A DNA stretch of 64,000 bases from Dysosmobacter welbionis (GTDB lineage Bacteria; Bacillota; Clostridia; Oscillospirales; Oscillospiraceae), in assembly GCF_005121165.3 (NCBI RefSeq), contig NZ_CP034413.3:1984001-2048000 (forward strand), read 5' to 3'. The position numbers were made by a program, and so were the translations under genes. The notes beneath the pieces are model-generated. The model worked only from the letters and a program-made list of their open reading frames with translations, did no database searches and was not told where the DNA came from. This document shows positions 25,322-33,685 of the stretch, piece by piece (the first letter of the stretch is position 1; every line of letters starts with the position of its first letter).

Positions 25322-26217
25322 CAGCTCAACAGGGCGTTCATCTCCTCGATCTCCAGATCCTGGAGGGCCCAGTTGATGCCGTAGCCCACCACCTTGCTCA
25401 GATCCCGCACCTGCTGGTCGATGTCCCGGGTAGTGACCATGAAGGCATCATGCTCCCCGCGCAGCCGTTCCTCATCCACCTTTTCCACGCCGGACTCCTC
25501 CAGAATGTCCGCCGCCAGGGTGGCGGAGTCCACCACCGTGGGCACGCCGATGGCGAACACCGGCACCCCCAGCGTCTCCCGGTTCAGCGCCGCCCGGTGG
25601 TTGCCCACGCCGGAGCCGGGGATGATCCCCGTGTCGCTGAGCTGCACCGTGGCGCACACCCGCCCGCACCGGCGGGAGGCCAGGGCGTCGATGGCCAGGA
25701 CCATGGCGGGCTGGACTTCCGCCACCAGGCCCCGCACCGCCTCCGCGGACTCCACGCCGGTGGTGCCCAGCACGCCGGTGCGGAAGGCCGACACCGGCCG
25801 GAACCCGGCAAACTGCTTCGGCATGGCGGAGAGCAGGTGCCGGGTGATCAGCACGCTGTCCAATGCCAGGGGGCCAACGGCGTCCGGCGTCATGGCTGCG
25901 TTGCCCAGGCCCACCACCAGGGCGGAGCCCTCCACCGGCAGCAGGGCCTTCAGCTCCGTGCCCACGGCCCGGACCGCCCGCTCGAAAAAGTCCGCCTTCC
26001 GCTGCCAGAAGGTGGTGAGGTCAATGGTGAAATAGCTGCCCTGGGGCTTGCCCAGGGCCTCCTCGCCCCGGTGGTCCAGGATGTCCACCCGGGTGACTGG
26101 GTATCCCTCCAGCTTGCTCTTGGTCGCCTTCACCCCCATGAGGCGGGTGGTCCGCTCCGCGGACTCCTGCCAGAGCTCCCGGGCCTCCAGGGCCAGGTCG
26201 GTACGTTTTATGAACAA
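25321..26217 (-). CDS. gpr: Spore germination endopeptidase GPR
   Basis: Degrades small acid-soluble spore proteins during germination. The 298 residues begin (M)FIKRTDLALEARELW as in GPR zymogens and contain VVGLGNAAMTPDAVGPLA, the catalytic-Asp region IDALASR and GVGNHRAALNRETLG, all conserved. I chose TTG 26217, which has GGGAGG 9 bases upstream; a GTG at 26259 has no site. The upstream region carries a possible forespore promoter (GTATA, 14 bases, GCAAAACCTA on the minus strand, 26288-26260), weak. A hairpin-like repeat (26240-26267) overlaps it. Confidence 0.94.
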   Translation of the reverse strand: MFIKRTDLALEARELWQESAERTTRLMGVKATKSKLEGYPVTRVDILDHRGEEALGKPQGSYFTIDLTTFWQRKADFFERAVRAVGTELKALLPVEGSALVVGLGNAAMTPDAVGPLALDSVLITRHLLSAMPKQFAGFRPVSAFRTGVLGTTGVESAEAVRGLVAEVQPAMVLAIDALASRRCGRVCATVQLSDTGIIPGSGVGNHRAALNRETLGVPVFAIGVPTVVDSATLAADILEESGVEKVDEERLRGEHDAFMVTTRDIDQQVRDLSKVVGYGINWALQDLEIEEMNALLS

Positions 26218-26239
26218 TGCGAACCGCCTCCCAAACACA

Positions 26240-26267
26240 AAATCTAGTGGTCTGCTCACTAGGTTTT
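26240..26267. repeat. 12-bp inverted repeat upstream of gpr
   Basis: CAAAATCTAGTG and CACTAGGTTTTG pair over 12 positions with one mismatch around a 7-base centre. It overlaps the candidate gpr -10 box, so it could be an operator or mRNA leader hairpin. Confidence 0.5.
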
Positions 26268-26318
26268 GCGGTAGGCGGCACGATATACAATTTTAGCCCG
26301 AAAAATATAAAAAAAGGC

Positions 26319-26347
26319 TTGCTTTTTGCGCCGTTCCCTGTTAAAAT
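26319..26347 (+). promoter_or_regulatory. Sigma-A promoter of rpsT
   Basis: TTGCTT (26319-26324), 17 bases, TAAAAT (26342-26347). Confidence 0.65.
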
Positions 26348-26410
26348 ATCATTCTGCATGGTGGGAACTGGTTCCCACAGTCAAATTTTCTGCCTAAGGA
26401 GGTGTTTGGT

Positions 26411-26674
26411 TTGCCGAATATCAAGTCTGCCAAGAAGCGCGTTCTGATCGCCGAAGTGCGCAACGCCCGCAACAAGGCCGCGAAGTCCGAACTGAAGACC
26501 GCCATCAAGAAGTTCGAGGCTGCTGCCGCAGAAGGCAATCGCACCGAGGCCGATGGCGCGTACAAGGTTGCAGTGAAGAAAGTCGATCAGGCTGTTGCCA
26601 AGGGCATTCTGCACAAGAATACGGCCGCTCATCGCAAGAGCGCCATGACCCTGAAGCTCAACAAGATCGGCTGA
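26411..26674 (+). CDS. rpsT: 30S ribosomal protein S20
   Basis: Binds 16S rRNA early in 30S assembly. The 87-residue basic protein opens (M)PNIKSAKKRVLIAE, the usual S20 N-terminus, which fixes the TTG start at 26411; AAGGAGGTG lies 8 bases before it. A GTG at 26402 would add three residues not seen in the family. It has its own promoter and terminator. Confidence 0.97.
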   Translation: MPNIKSAKKRVLIAEVRNARNKAAKSELKTAIKKFEAAAAEGNRTEADGAYKVAVKKVDQAVAKGILHKNTAAHRKSAMTLKLNKIG

Positions 26675-26686
26675 TCATATCGGGCC

Positions 26687-26716
26687 AAAAGGACATCCGT
26701 TCGGATGTCCTTTTTT
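26687..26716 (+). terminator. Terminator after rpsT
   Basis: An AAAAGGACATCCG/CGGATGTCCTTTT stem ends in six T. Confidence 0.9.
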
Positions 26717-26771
26717 GTTTTCTGGCCAGGGGGCTTTTCCCGATTCTGGCCCTTTTCTTTTCCGCAGGGCG

Positions 26772-26780
26772 TGTTATAAT
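26772..26780 (+). promoter_or_regulatory. Extended -10 promoter of tatD group
   Basis: TGTTATAAT forms a TGN extension plus perfect TATAAT; no clear -35 is seen. Confidence 0.5.
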
Positions 26781-26819
26781 CGTCCGTAGGATCAGAATTC
26801 CGCTGAAGAGGTGACTGCC

Positions 26820-27596
26820 ATGCCGCTGTTCGACACCCACGCCCACTACAACGACGACGCCTTTGACCAGAACCGGAAGGGGCTGCTGGACGCCCTGCCG
26901 GACGCCGGAGTGGGGGCTGTGGTGATCCCCGGGGTGGACGTGGAGAGCTCCCGCTCCGCCCTGGCCCTGGCGGAGAGCCGCCCCTGGCTGTTCGCCGCCG
27001 CAGGCATCCATCCGGAGGACTGCGCCGGCTGCACGGCCGCGGATTTTTCCGCCATCCGGGACCTGTGCCGGGAGAAAAAAGTGGTCGCCATCGGAGAGAT
27101 CGGCTTGGACTACTACTGGGCGGAGAATCCGCCAAAGGAATTCCAGCAGATGGTGTTCCGCCGCCAGCTGGAGCTGGCGCTGGAGCTGGAGCTGCCGGTG
27201 ATCGTCCACGACCGGGAGGCCCACGGAGACAGCCTGGAGATCGTAAAGGAGTTCCCCGGGGTGCGGGGCGTATTCCACTGCTTCTCCGGCAGTCCCGAAA
27301 TGGCGGAGGAGCTGCTGAAGCGGGGCTGGTATCTGGGCTTTGACGGTCCGGTGACCTACAAAAACGCTCGCCGGGCGCCGGAGGTCGTGGCCGTCACGCC
27401 CCTGGACCGGATCGTGGTGGAGACGGACGCGCCCTACATGAGCCCGGTGCCCAACCGGGGCAGGCGGAACGACAGCCGGAATCTCCCCTACATTGTGGAA
27501 AAACTGGCGGAGTGGAAGGGCATCTCCCCGGAGGAGATGGCGGCGCACACCTGGAACAATGGCCTGCGGCTGTTTGGGCTGGAGGGGAAGGTATGA
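26820..27596 (+). CDS. tatD: TatD-family metal-dependent hydrolase (deoxyribonuclease)
   Basis: A 258-residue TIM-barrel amidohydrolase-type nuclease. Metal ligands appear in FDTHAHYND near residues 4-12, GEIGLDYYW near 91, IVHDREAH near 127, FHCFSG and the catalytic Asp in VVETDAPYM near 203-211. ATG 26820 is preceded by AGAGGTGA; a GTG three codons upstream is less likely. It overlaps the lipoprotein gene by 4 bases. The following radical SAM gene belongs to a family that is commonly linked to tatD, so this is a known gene pairing with a lipoprotein gene inserted. Confidence 0.95.
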   Translation: MPLFDTHAHYNDDAFDQNRKGLLDALPDAGVGAVVIPGVDVESSRSALALAESRPWLFAAAGIHPEDCAGCTAADFSAIRDLCREKKVVAIGEIGLDYYWAENPPKEFQQMVFRRQLELALELELPVIVHDREAHGDSLEIVKEFPGVRGVFHCFSGSPEMAEELLKRGWYLGFDGPVTYKNARRAPEVVAVTPLDRIVVETDAPYMSPVPNRGRRNDSRNLPYIVEKLAEWKGISPEEMAAHTWNNGLRLFGLEGKV

Positions 27597-28549
27597 AAAA
27601 AGCGTTTCTGATGGTCCTGGCCTGCCTGTTGCTGGCGGGCTGCGGCGCGCCGTCAGAGACAGTGACGCCAACGGACTCCTGGCCGGATTCCGCTCTGGCG
27701 GAAACCAATGAAGCGGCTGCTGAATCCCCGCCGGAGCCTATTTCAACCGCGCCTGCCGAATCCCCGCCGGCAACCGCCCCGGCGGAACCCCTCTCCGCCC
27801 CCGCCGTGGTAACGGCGGGGCAGGCGCCGGAGGAACCCTATGATTTGCCCACGGAGGTGATCGGGCTGAAGGACTGGATCGGTGAAAGCCGCTGGAACCA
27901 TGACCCGGTGGGCCTTTTGGCAGAACTGCCGGAGCGGGAGCTCTCCCTCTACGGCGTGACAAAGTGGCTTGACAGCTCAGCCCTGCTGCGCTGGGGTGAC
28001 AGTCTGGCGGAGTTTTCCTGGTCCTTCGGCGGCCCGTTGATTGTGGAGCCGCAGCTTTGGTGCTGGGATGTGGACTCCGACGGGCAGGAGGAGGTCGTTG
28101 TCATCAATCATGTGGACAGCGGCACCGGGACTTCTATTGAGGAGCTTCACGTGGTCAAAAAAGACGGGGACGGCACCTTGACGGACTACTGCTTTCCGGA
28201 GTCACTGTGGCAGGAGGACCTCTCCGGCCTGCTGTCGGTGGTGTCGGACGGGGACCGGACCTACACCGTCTTGGGCGCGGATCTGGTGGACCTCACAGAC
28301 GAGATCCAGACACAGTTTCCGGACCTCAATCCGGCCATGATCGAGGACACCTCTACCGGAAGATGGGCCAATTTTTCCGTGCAATCCGGTACGGATGGGA
28401 ACGGCAGCGATCTTTTCTTTACGGGTTCTGCGATGTTGGAGGGGAGGGAAATCCCCTATGACTGGTATGCGGCGGAGATTACCGCTGCCATCTCCTATGA
28501 AAACGGCATCTTCACGCTGTCGGACTTTCATCTGAACAGCTTATCCTGA
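27593..28549 (+). CDS. Lipoprotein of unknown function
   Basis: 318 residues with a clear lipoprotein signal: MKKAFLMVLACLLLAGC, lipobox LAGC with the lipidated Cys at 17. A Pro/Ala/Glu/Ser-rich linker of about 60 residues follows, then a globular part rich in acidic and aromatic residues; WDVDSDGQEEVVVIN resembles a single VCBS/FG-GAP-like Ca-binding strand loop. No enzyme motif is recognised. The ATG overlaps the tatD stop (ATGA), so the two are translationally coupled, and the radical SAM gene follows 20 bases later. Confidence 0.85.
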   Translation: MKKAFLMVLACLLLAGCGAPSETVTPTDSWPDSALAETNEAAAESPPEPISTAPAESPPATAPAEPLSAPAVVTAGQAPEEPYDLPTEVIGLKDWIGESRWNHDPVGLLAELPERELSLYGVTKWLDSSALLRWGDSLAEFSWSFGGPLIVEPQLWCWDVDSDGQEEVVVINHVDSGTGTSIEELHVVKKDGDGTLTDYCFPESLWQEDLSGLLSVVSDGDRTYTVLGADLVDLTDEIQTQFPDLNPAMIEDTSTGRWANFSVQSGTDGNGSDLFFTGSAMLEGREIPYDWYAAEITAAISYENGIFTLSDFHLNSLS

Positions 28550-28569
28550 TTACGCAAGGAGCGATATTT

Positions 28570-29193
28570 ATGGAAAAGGGCTTTACCATCACCTATGAAT
28601 ACGGGGACAACCTGTATGTGAACCCCACCAACCGGTGCAACTTCAACTGCGCGTTCTGCCTGCGGCACAACCAGGGTTCCGGCGGCAGCATCTACACCCA
28701 TAACCTGTGGCTAAAGCGGGAGCCCACGAAGGAGGAGATCCTTTCCTCCATCGAGAGCCACGACCTCTCCCAATACAAGCAGCTGGTGTTCGTGGGCTTC
28801 GGTGAGCCTACCTACCGGTTCGATGACATCTGCTGGGTCATCGACCAGATGAAGGCCCACGGCACCAAGATCTTCACCCGGATGGACACCAACGGCACCG
28901 GTTCCCTCATCAACGGCCGGGACATCGCCCCGGAGTTCGCGGGCCGGTTCGATATGGTGTCTGTCTCCCTGAACACCGACACGGCGGAGAAGTACAACGC
29001 CCTGTGCCACCCCCAGCAGGAAAACGCCTACCAGGCCATGAAGGACTTCACGAGAGAGGTCCTCAAGTATGTGCCCACCGTGATGATGACCGTGGTGGAC
29101 ACCATCCCGAAAGAGGAGATCGAGAACTGCCGGAAGATCTGCGAGGAGGAGATCGGCGCCACCTACCGGGTGCGGGAGTACATTGCGGACTGA
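28570..29193 (+). CDS. TatD-linked radical SAM protein
   Basis: A small, 207-residue radical SAM enzyme. The [4Fe-4S] cluster motif is CNFNCAFCLRH (CxxxCxxC) near residues 23-33, followed by the GFGEPTYR glycine-rich SAM-binding strand near 78 and MDTNGTGSLI. It lacks the extra C-terminal SPASM cluster. The family is usually found beside tatD, as here, and its substrate is unknown to me. ATG 28570 has AAGGAG upstream. Last gene of the tatD group, ended by the hairpin at 29210. Confidence 0.92.
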   Translation: MEKGFTITYEYGDNLYVNPTNRCNFNCAFCLRHNQGSGGSIYTHNLWLKREPTKEEILSSIESHDLSQYKQLVFVGFGEPTYRFDDICWVIDQMKAHGTKIFTRMDTNGTGSLINGRDIAPEFAGRFDMVSVSLNTDTAEKYNALCHPQQENAYQAMKDFTREVLKYVPTVMMTVVDTIPKEEIENCRKICEEEIGATYRVREYIAD

Positions 29194-29209
29194 CAAATGC
29201 AGATATGAA

Positions 29210-29236
29210 GAGACGCCCGCAGGGGCGTCTCTTTTT
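29210..29236. terminator. Terminator between convergent genes
   Basis: A perfect 9-bp GAGACGCCC/GGGCGTCTC stem with T run. Confidence 0.85.
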
Positions 29237-29243
29237 CCTGAGC

Positions 29244-29993
29244 TTATGTATGGAATACCACGGACTTCACGATGATGCTGACGCCGCCCAGGAGGAAGAG
29301 GACGATGGCGCCCTTTTGGAGCTTTTCCTCTTCCAGCCGGGGCCCCAGCCACGCCGCCAGGCCCATGGCCAGCACCGCCGCGGGAACAGACGCCAGGGCG
29401 AACAGCAGCACCGGGCCGGTGAACAGGTCGGTGACTAGATAAGTCACTACCCGCACCGCATTCTCCCCAAAGAAGAGAAAGCACATGCTCCCCTTGAACT
29501 CGCTGTAATCTCTGGCTGTTCGCTGGAGGTAGGCCACGATGAACATGTTGATGCCGAAGAGGCCCGCGCACACGCCGGAGAACGCGGACACCGCCAGCCG
29601 CAGCCAGGGCCGGTCCTTCCGGTCCGGCTTCACCGGCCGCAGGGAGCGGGTGGCCATCTCCAGCCCTAAAAGCACCACGACGACGCCCAGCACGGTTTTG
29701 ATGACCCAGGGCATGGAAAAGCGCAGCAGCAGCGTGCCGGGGATCACGCCGCAGAAGTTGGCCGCCAGCAACGGCAGGATCTTCCGCCACTGGAAGCTGT
29801 GCCGGTTTTTCCAGGTGATCCAGGCGTTCACCGGGCAGTCCAGCAGCAGCGTACCCGGGGTGATGACCACATTGTCCAGGCCCATGGACAAAATCGGCGC
29901 GGAGATCAGGGGGTTGCCGAAGCCGATCAGCCCTTTGACCAGATAGGCCAGCAGCTGCGCGGCAAAGATAAACAGTGCGGTTGAAAGCGTCAT
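29244..29993 (-). CDS. TauE/SafE-family anion exporter
   Basis: A 249-residue polytopic membrane protein with about eight helices in two repeats. Family motifs are KGLIGFGNPLISAPIL near residues 19-34 and its second copy SGVCAGLFGINMFIVAYL near 141-158. Members move sulfite, sulfoacetate or other organic sulfur anions, though many have no known substrate. ATG 29993. It is monocistronic, convergent with the radical SAM gene. Confidence 0.9.
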   Translation of the reverse strand: MTLSTALFIFAAQLLAYLVKGLIGFGNPLISAPILSMGLDNVVITPGTLLLDCPVNAWITWKNRHSFQWRKILPLLAANFCGVIPGTLLLRFSMPWVIKTVLGVVVVLLGLEMATRSLRPVKPDRKDRPWLRLAVSAFSGVCAGLFGINMFIVAYLQRTARDYSEFKGSMCFLFFGENAVRVVTYLVTDLFTGPVLLFALASVPAAVLAMGLAAWLGPRLEEEKLQKGAIVLFLLGGVSIIVKSVVFHT

Positions 29994-30117
29994 TGTATGT
30001 TCCCTCCCAGATTTTCACCCCTCATTATATACCACATTTTCAGCGGAAAGGAAACGGCATTCTGCCTCCGGCGGAAAAAATGGACTCCCTGTTCCAGGTT
30101 TGTGTCGGTAGAGGCAT

Positions 30118-30148
30118 CCCCGGCAAATCGATAAACGATTTGCCGGGG
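30118..30148. terminator. Strong hairpin after the CPBP protease gene
   Basis: A perfect 13-bp stem CCCCGGCAAATCG (30118-30130 with 30136-30148); no T run on either strand, so it may act by stalling or by stabilising mRNA. Confidence 0.5.
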
Positions 30149-30167
30149 AATTCCAATAAGTGCAGAT

Positions 30168-30839
30168 TTAAATATAAAGATACCATATCGTCATGATTGC
30201 AAAATCCGCAAACATATGGATAACCCATGAATGATAGATATTTTCATTTTTGCTATCTACATAGTCAAAAAGCAGCCCGCCAATCGCCAATCCTATTAAA
30301 GCCAAAAGCAACATCAACGGCGGAAATGACATTCCAATCATTGCAATATGATAAACTGCAAACATGCCTGAACTGAATATATATGCTATTTTTCGGGCTG
30401 TGTATTTGGATAATCTGATAAATGCAACGAAACGAAAGAAAAATTCCTCCAGAAAGGAATTGCAAAAGGAAATATAGAGAGCCACCCCAATAAAGCTGCC
30501 GCTGTTGACTTTTTGATCCGCTGAAAGCGACTGAACCAACGACGCATAGTCGAAGAAGTTTTTTGTCAAAGTATACGCACCCAGAATCACCGCATAGATA
30601 AAAGAGCCCAGCACAAATAATTTCATCATGCCCCTCTTGTCGATTTTAAAGAATTCATCCAGTAATTTTGTATGGGTTATTTTTGCATATACCAATGGCA
30701 ATAATAAAAATACCGCGACTTTAAGCGCGGATTTGACAATATATGCCGGTTCAATGATTGTTTCAATGAGTGCCATAAAAACACAACATATTATAACAAG
30801 AACAATAATACCCGACGCTTTTTCTTTATTCATAGCCAT
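30168..30839 (-). CDS. CPBP-family intramembrane metalloprotease
   Basis: A 223-residue membrane protein with about seven to eight helices. Active-site motifs of the CAAX/bacteriocin-processing (CPBP, Abi) family are EEFFFR near residue 130 and the later His residues in FAVYHIAMIG and VIHMFADFAIM. Family members process prenylated proteins or give self-immunity to bacteriocins. The gene is strikingly A+T-rich compared with everything around it, which suggests recent transfer. ATG 30839 is 12 bases after GGGAGG; the exact start is unsure. It has its own consensus promoter. Confidence 0.87.
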   Translation of the reverse strand: MAMNKEKASGIIVLVIICCVFMALIETIIEPAYIVKSALKVAVFLLLPLVYAKITHTKLLDEFFKIDKRGMMKLFVLGSFIYAVILGAYTLTKNFFDYASLVQSLSADQKVNSGSFIGVALYISFCNSFLEEFFFRFVAFIRLSKYTARKIAYIFSSGMFAVYHIAMIGMSFPPLMLLLALIGLAIGGLLFDYVDSKNENIYHSWVIHMFADFAIMTIWYLYI

Positions 30840-30903
30840 CAGTATTATCTGCCTCCCAAATATAAATCTGCTGCTTTTATATTGCCTATGTCTCATTTTT
30901 ACC

Positions 30904-30932
30904 ATTATAGAATAGAAAAAAGTTTTGCGCAA
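30904..30932 (-). promoter_or_regulatory. Sigma-A promoter of the CPBP protease gene
   Basis: On the minus strand TTGCGC (30932-30927), 17 bases, TATAAT (30909-30904). Confidence 0.7.
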
Positions 30933-31007
30933 GGCAGCAGGTGAATTCGCCGGGGTTGTGCGCTATCATTCCACTATCTAGAGCCGGAGCCCAGCAGGCG
31001 GTTTTGC

Positions 31008-31036
31008 TTGCATTTCCCGGGAAAAAGGCGTATGAT
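31008..31036 (+). promoter_or_regulatory. Sigma-A promoter of the thiE block
   Basis: TTGCAT (31008-31013), 17 bases, TATGAT (31031-31036), directly upstream of the riboswitch. Confidence 0.7.
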
Positions 31037-31051
31037 AAGAGGCGAGAAAAT

Positions 31052-31138
31052 GGGGAGCCCGCTGGCGCGGGCTGAGAGGAGGCCAGCCAGGTCTTGACCC
31101 TTTACCTGATGTGGATCATGCCAACGTAGGGAAATCAT
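31052..31138 (+). ncRNA. TPP riboswitch (THI element) of thiE-HAD-thiD
   Basis: Conserved parts GGGGAGCCC, GGGCTGAGAGG, GACCCTTTACCTGAT and GCCAACGTAGGGAA are all present. A terminator follows at 31150-31187. This is the second complete TPP riboswitch in the window. Confidence 0.96.
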
Positions 31139-31149
31139 GAGGCGCACAG

Positions 31150-31187
31150 CCGCGGACGACCGTTCTTGGTATGTCCGCGGTTTTTTT
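31150..31187 (+). terminator. Riboswitch-controlled terminator
   Basis: A perfect CCGCGGAC/GTCCGCGG stem (31150-31157, 31173-31180) is followed by seven T. Confidence 0.9.
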
Positions 31188-31207
31188 GACAGAGAGGATG
31201 GAGTGAT

Positions 31208-31849
31208 ATGAAGATCGACCCCAAGCGGCTGCGGCTGTATGCCGTGACGGACCGGGCCTGGACTCATGACGCGGAGGGCCTGCTCCGTCAGGTGGCGGCA
31301 GCCGTCGACGGCGGGGCGGGCATCGTCCAGCTGCGGGAAAAGCACATGGGACAGGCGGATTTCCTGGCGGAGGCGGAGCGGTTCGTGGCCCTGTGCCGGG
31401 AAAAGGGCGCTGTCAGCATCATCAACGACAATGTGGAGATCGCCGCCCAGACCGGGGCGGACGGCGTTCATGTGGGCCAGGAGGATCTGGAGGCGGGCCG
31501 GACTAGGGAGCTGCTGGGGCCGGACAAGCTGATCGGCGTTTCCGCCCACTCCGTGGAAGAGGCCCTGGCCGCCCAGGCGGCGGGGGCGGACTACCTGGGC
31601 GTGGGCGCGGCTTTCGTCACCGGCACCAAGACGGACGCCAAGCCCATCTCCCGGGAGACCATCCGGGCCATCACGGCGGCGGTGGACATCCCGGTGGTGG
31701 CCATCGGCGGCATCAGCCATGACAATATTCTGGAGTTGAAGAACTGCGGCCTGGACGGCGTGGCGGTGGTCTCCGCCCTGTTCGCCCAAGCCGACGTGAA
31801 GGCGGCGGCGGAGGAGCTGCTGCGGCTCTCGGAGGAGATCGCCCGATGA
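31208..31849 (+). CDS. thiE: Thiamine-phosphate synthase
   Basis: Joins HMP-pyrophosphate and thiazole phosphate to give thiamine phosphate. The 213-residue TIM barrel shows VQLREKHM near 39, the SIINDNVEIAAQTGADGVHVGQEDL region in pieces near 73-97, IGVSAHSVEEAL, GADYLGVGAAFVTGTKTDA split across 132-150, and AIGGISHDN. It is under a TPP riboswitch and overlaps the next gene by 4 bases (ATGA). Length is typical. Confidence 0.96.
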   Translation: MKIDPKRLRLYAVTDRAWTHDAEGLLRQVAAAVDGGAGIVQLREKHMGQADFLAEAERFVALCREKGAVSIINDNVEIAAQTGADGVHVGQEDLEAGRTRELLGPDKLIGVSAHSVEEALAAQAAGADYLGVGAAFVTGTKTDAKPISRETIRAITAAVDIPVVAIGGISHDNILELKNCGLDGVAVVSALFAQADVKAAAEELLRLSEEIAR

Positions 31850-32484
31850 ACATCCGGGGCGCCATCTTTGACCTGGACGGGACCCTGACGGACTCCATGT
31901 ACATCTGGCAGAAGGCCCCGGTGGATCTGATGCGCCGGTACGGCGGTGACCCGCCGGAGGATCTGGCCCGGGACCTGAAGGAGATGGGCCGCCGGGAGGC
32001 GGCGGAGTACCTGCGAAGCCGCTTCTCCCTCTCCACCACGCCGGAGGAGCTGATGGACACCCTCAACGATCTGGTGACGGAGGAGTACCGGTCCCGGGTG
32101 CCCTTGAAGCCCGGGGCGGACCGGCTGCTGGCCCGGCTGGCGGATTCCGGCATCTCCTGCTGCATCGCCACCGCCAGCGAGGCGTTCCAGGCCCGCTCCG
32201 CCATGGAACGGCTGGGACTGTGGCCGCACTTCCGCTTCGCCGTCAGCTGTGTCCAGTACGGCGGCAAGACCCGGCCGGACATCTATCTGGAGGCCGCCCG
32301 CCGTCTGGGGACCGCTCCGGCGGAGACGGTGGTGTTTGAGGATGCCCTTCACGCTGCCAGGACCGCCCACGAGGCAGGCTTCCGGGTCTGCGGCGTCTGG
32401 GACGCCTCTGCCGAAGAGGATCAGGCCGCGCTGAAAGCCCTGGCGGATTGGTACGTGCGGGACCTGGGCGACTGGGTCCCGTAA
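31846..32484 (+). CDS. HAD-family phosphatase linked to thiamine genes
   Basis: A 212-residue HAD-IA hydrolase with motif I FDLDGTLTDSMYIW near residues 8-21, motif II TASEAF, motif III Lys in GGKTRPDIY, motif IV VVFEDALHAARTAHEAGF. It overlaps thiE by 4 bases and lies in the TPP-controlled operon, which suggests a dephosphorylation step in thiamine salvage (HMP-P, THZ-P or TMP), not proven. Paralogue of the HAD gene at 20546 near thiM. Confidence 0.9.
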   Translation: MNIRGAIFDLDGTLTDSMYIWQKAPVDLMRRYGGDPPEDLARDLKEMGRREAAEYLRSRFSLSTTPEELMDTLNDLVTEEYRSRVPLKPGADRLLARLADSGISCCIATASEAFQARSAMERLGLWPHFRFAVSCVQYGGKTRPDIYLEAARRLGTAPAETVVFEDALHAARTAHEAGFRVCGVWDASAEEDQAALKALADWYVRDLGDWVP

Positions 32485-32596
32485 GGGACGGGGAACCGCG
32501 GCCAGCGGGCCGCTTCCAGCGGCGGATCGGGGGCACCACCTTCCGCCGCTTGATAAAACTTCAATGCAAAGAAGCATCAGGAAAGGAAGCATCGAT

Positions 32597-33406
32597 ATGA
32601 AGACAGCATTGACGATCGCTGGGACCGATCCCAGCGGAGGCGCCGGTATCCAGGCAGATATCAAGACCATGACCGCCAACGGCGTGTTCGCCACCTGTGC
32701 GGTGACGGCTCTGGTGGCCCAGAACACTACCGGCGTCAAGAGCATCGTGGAGTGTACGCCGGACTTTCTGGCGGAGGAGCTGGACTGCGTGTTCACAGAT
32801 ATCTTCCCCGACGCGGTGAAGACCGGCATGGTCTCCAGCATTCCGCTGATCCGGGTGATCGCGGCCAAGCTGAAGGAGTATGGGGCCAAAAATCTGGTGG
32901 TGGACCCGGTGATGGTGGCCACCTCCGGGGACCGGCTCATCACGGAGGACGCGGTCTCCGCCCTGAAGGAGCTCCTGCTGCCCCTGGCCACGGTACTGAC
33001 CCCCAACATCCCTGAGGCGGAGATCCTCTCCGGCATGACGATCCGCAGCGCCGCAGACATGGAGGCGGCGGCCCGGGCCATCAGCGAGCAGTACGGCTGC
33101 GCCGTGCTGTGCAAGGGCGGCCACCAGATCAACGACGCCGATGACCTGCTGTGGCGCTGCGGCAGCGGCAAGTGGTTCCACGGAAAGCGGATCAACAACC
33201 CCAACACCCACGGCACCGGCTGCACCCTGTCTAGCGCCATCGCCTCCAATCTGGCGAAGGGCTTTGACCTGGACACGGCGGTGGAGCGGGCCAAGGCTTA
33301 CATCTCCGGCGCTCTGGGGGCCATGCTGGACTTGGGACGCGGTTCCGGCCCCATGAATCACATGTTCGACCTGAAGAGCATCTACTGTACGGAAAAGGCA
33401 GATTGA
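32597..33406 (+). CDS. thiD: Bifunctional hydroxymethylpyrimidine kinase/phosphomethylpyrimidine kinase
   Basis: Phosphorylates HMP twice to HMP-PP, the pyrimidine donor for ThiE. The 269 residues show TIAGTDPSGGAGIQADIKT near 5-23 (substrate loop), VVDPVMVATSG, LTPNIPEAEILSG, and the ATP site NTHGTGCTLSSAIAS with catalytic Cys. I chose ATG 32597, after GAAAGGAAG, not an earlier in-frame start at 32564. The 112-base gap from the HAD gene has no promoter that I can see, so it is likely co-transcribed. Confidence 0.96.
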   Translation: MKTALTIAGTDPSGGAGIQADIKTMTANGVFATCAVTALVAQNTTGVKSIVECTPDFLAEELDCVFTDIFPDAVKTGMVSSIPLIRVIAAKLKEYGAKNLVVDPVMVATSGDRLITEDAVSALKELLLPLATVLTPNIPEAEILSGMTIRSAADMEAAARAISEQYGCAVLCKGGHQINDADDLLWRCGSGKWFHGKRINNPNTHGTGCTLSSAIASNLAKGFDLDTAVERAKAYISGALGAMLDLGRGSGPMNHMFDLKSIYCTEKAD

Positions 33407-33417
33407 CCAGTTTGCAG

Positions 33418-33463
33418 ACAACAGGGGGACAGCGGTTTTATCCGCTGTCCTCCTGTTGTTTTT
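33418..33463 (+). terminator. Terminator of the thiE block
   Basis: An 18-bp stem (33418-33435 with 33442-33459, one mismatch) is followed by a T run. Confidence 0.9.
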
Positions 33464-33685
33464 GCGCAGAAAAACGGCGGTTCCGATGGCGGGATCTATT
33501 TGGAATCACCAGACTGAACAAAATGATTTCAGGTATTTTTAAGGTTTAAAACGAGCTAAATATACTGCAAAAATAATAAAAACAAAATTTTTTAAAGTAT
33601 TTTTTCAGGTTGATTTTAGCTTTCCATGATACCTTTGGACCAGAACCCTTCCCGGAGGGGGAGGTACGGAAAGGATTGGCACGGT

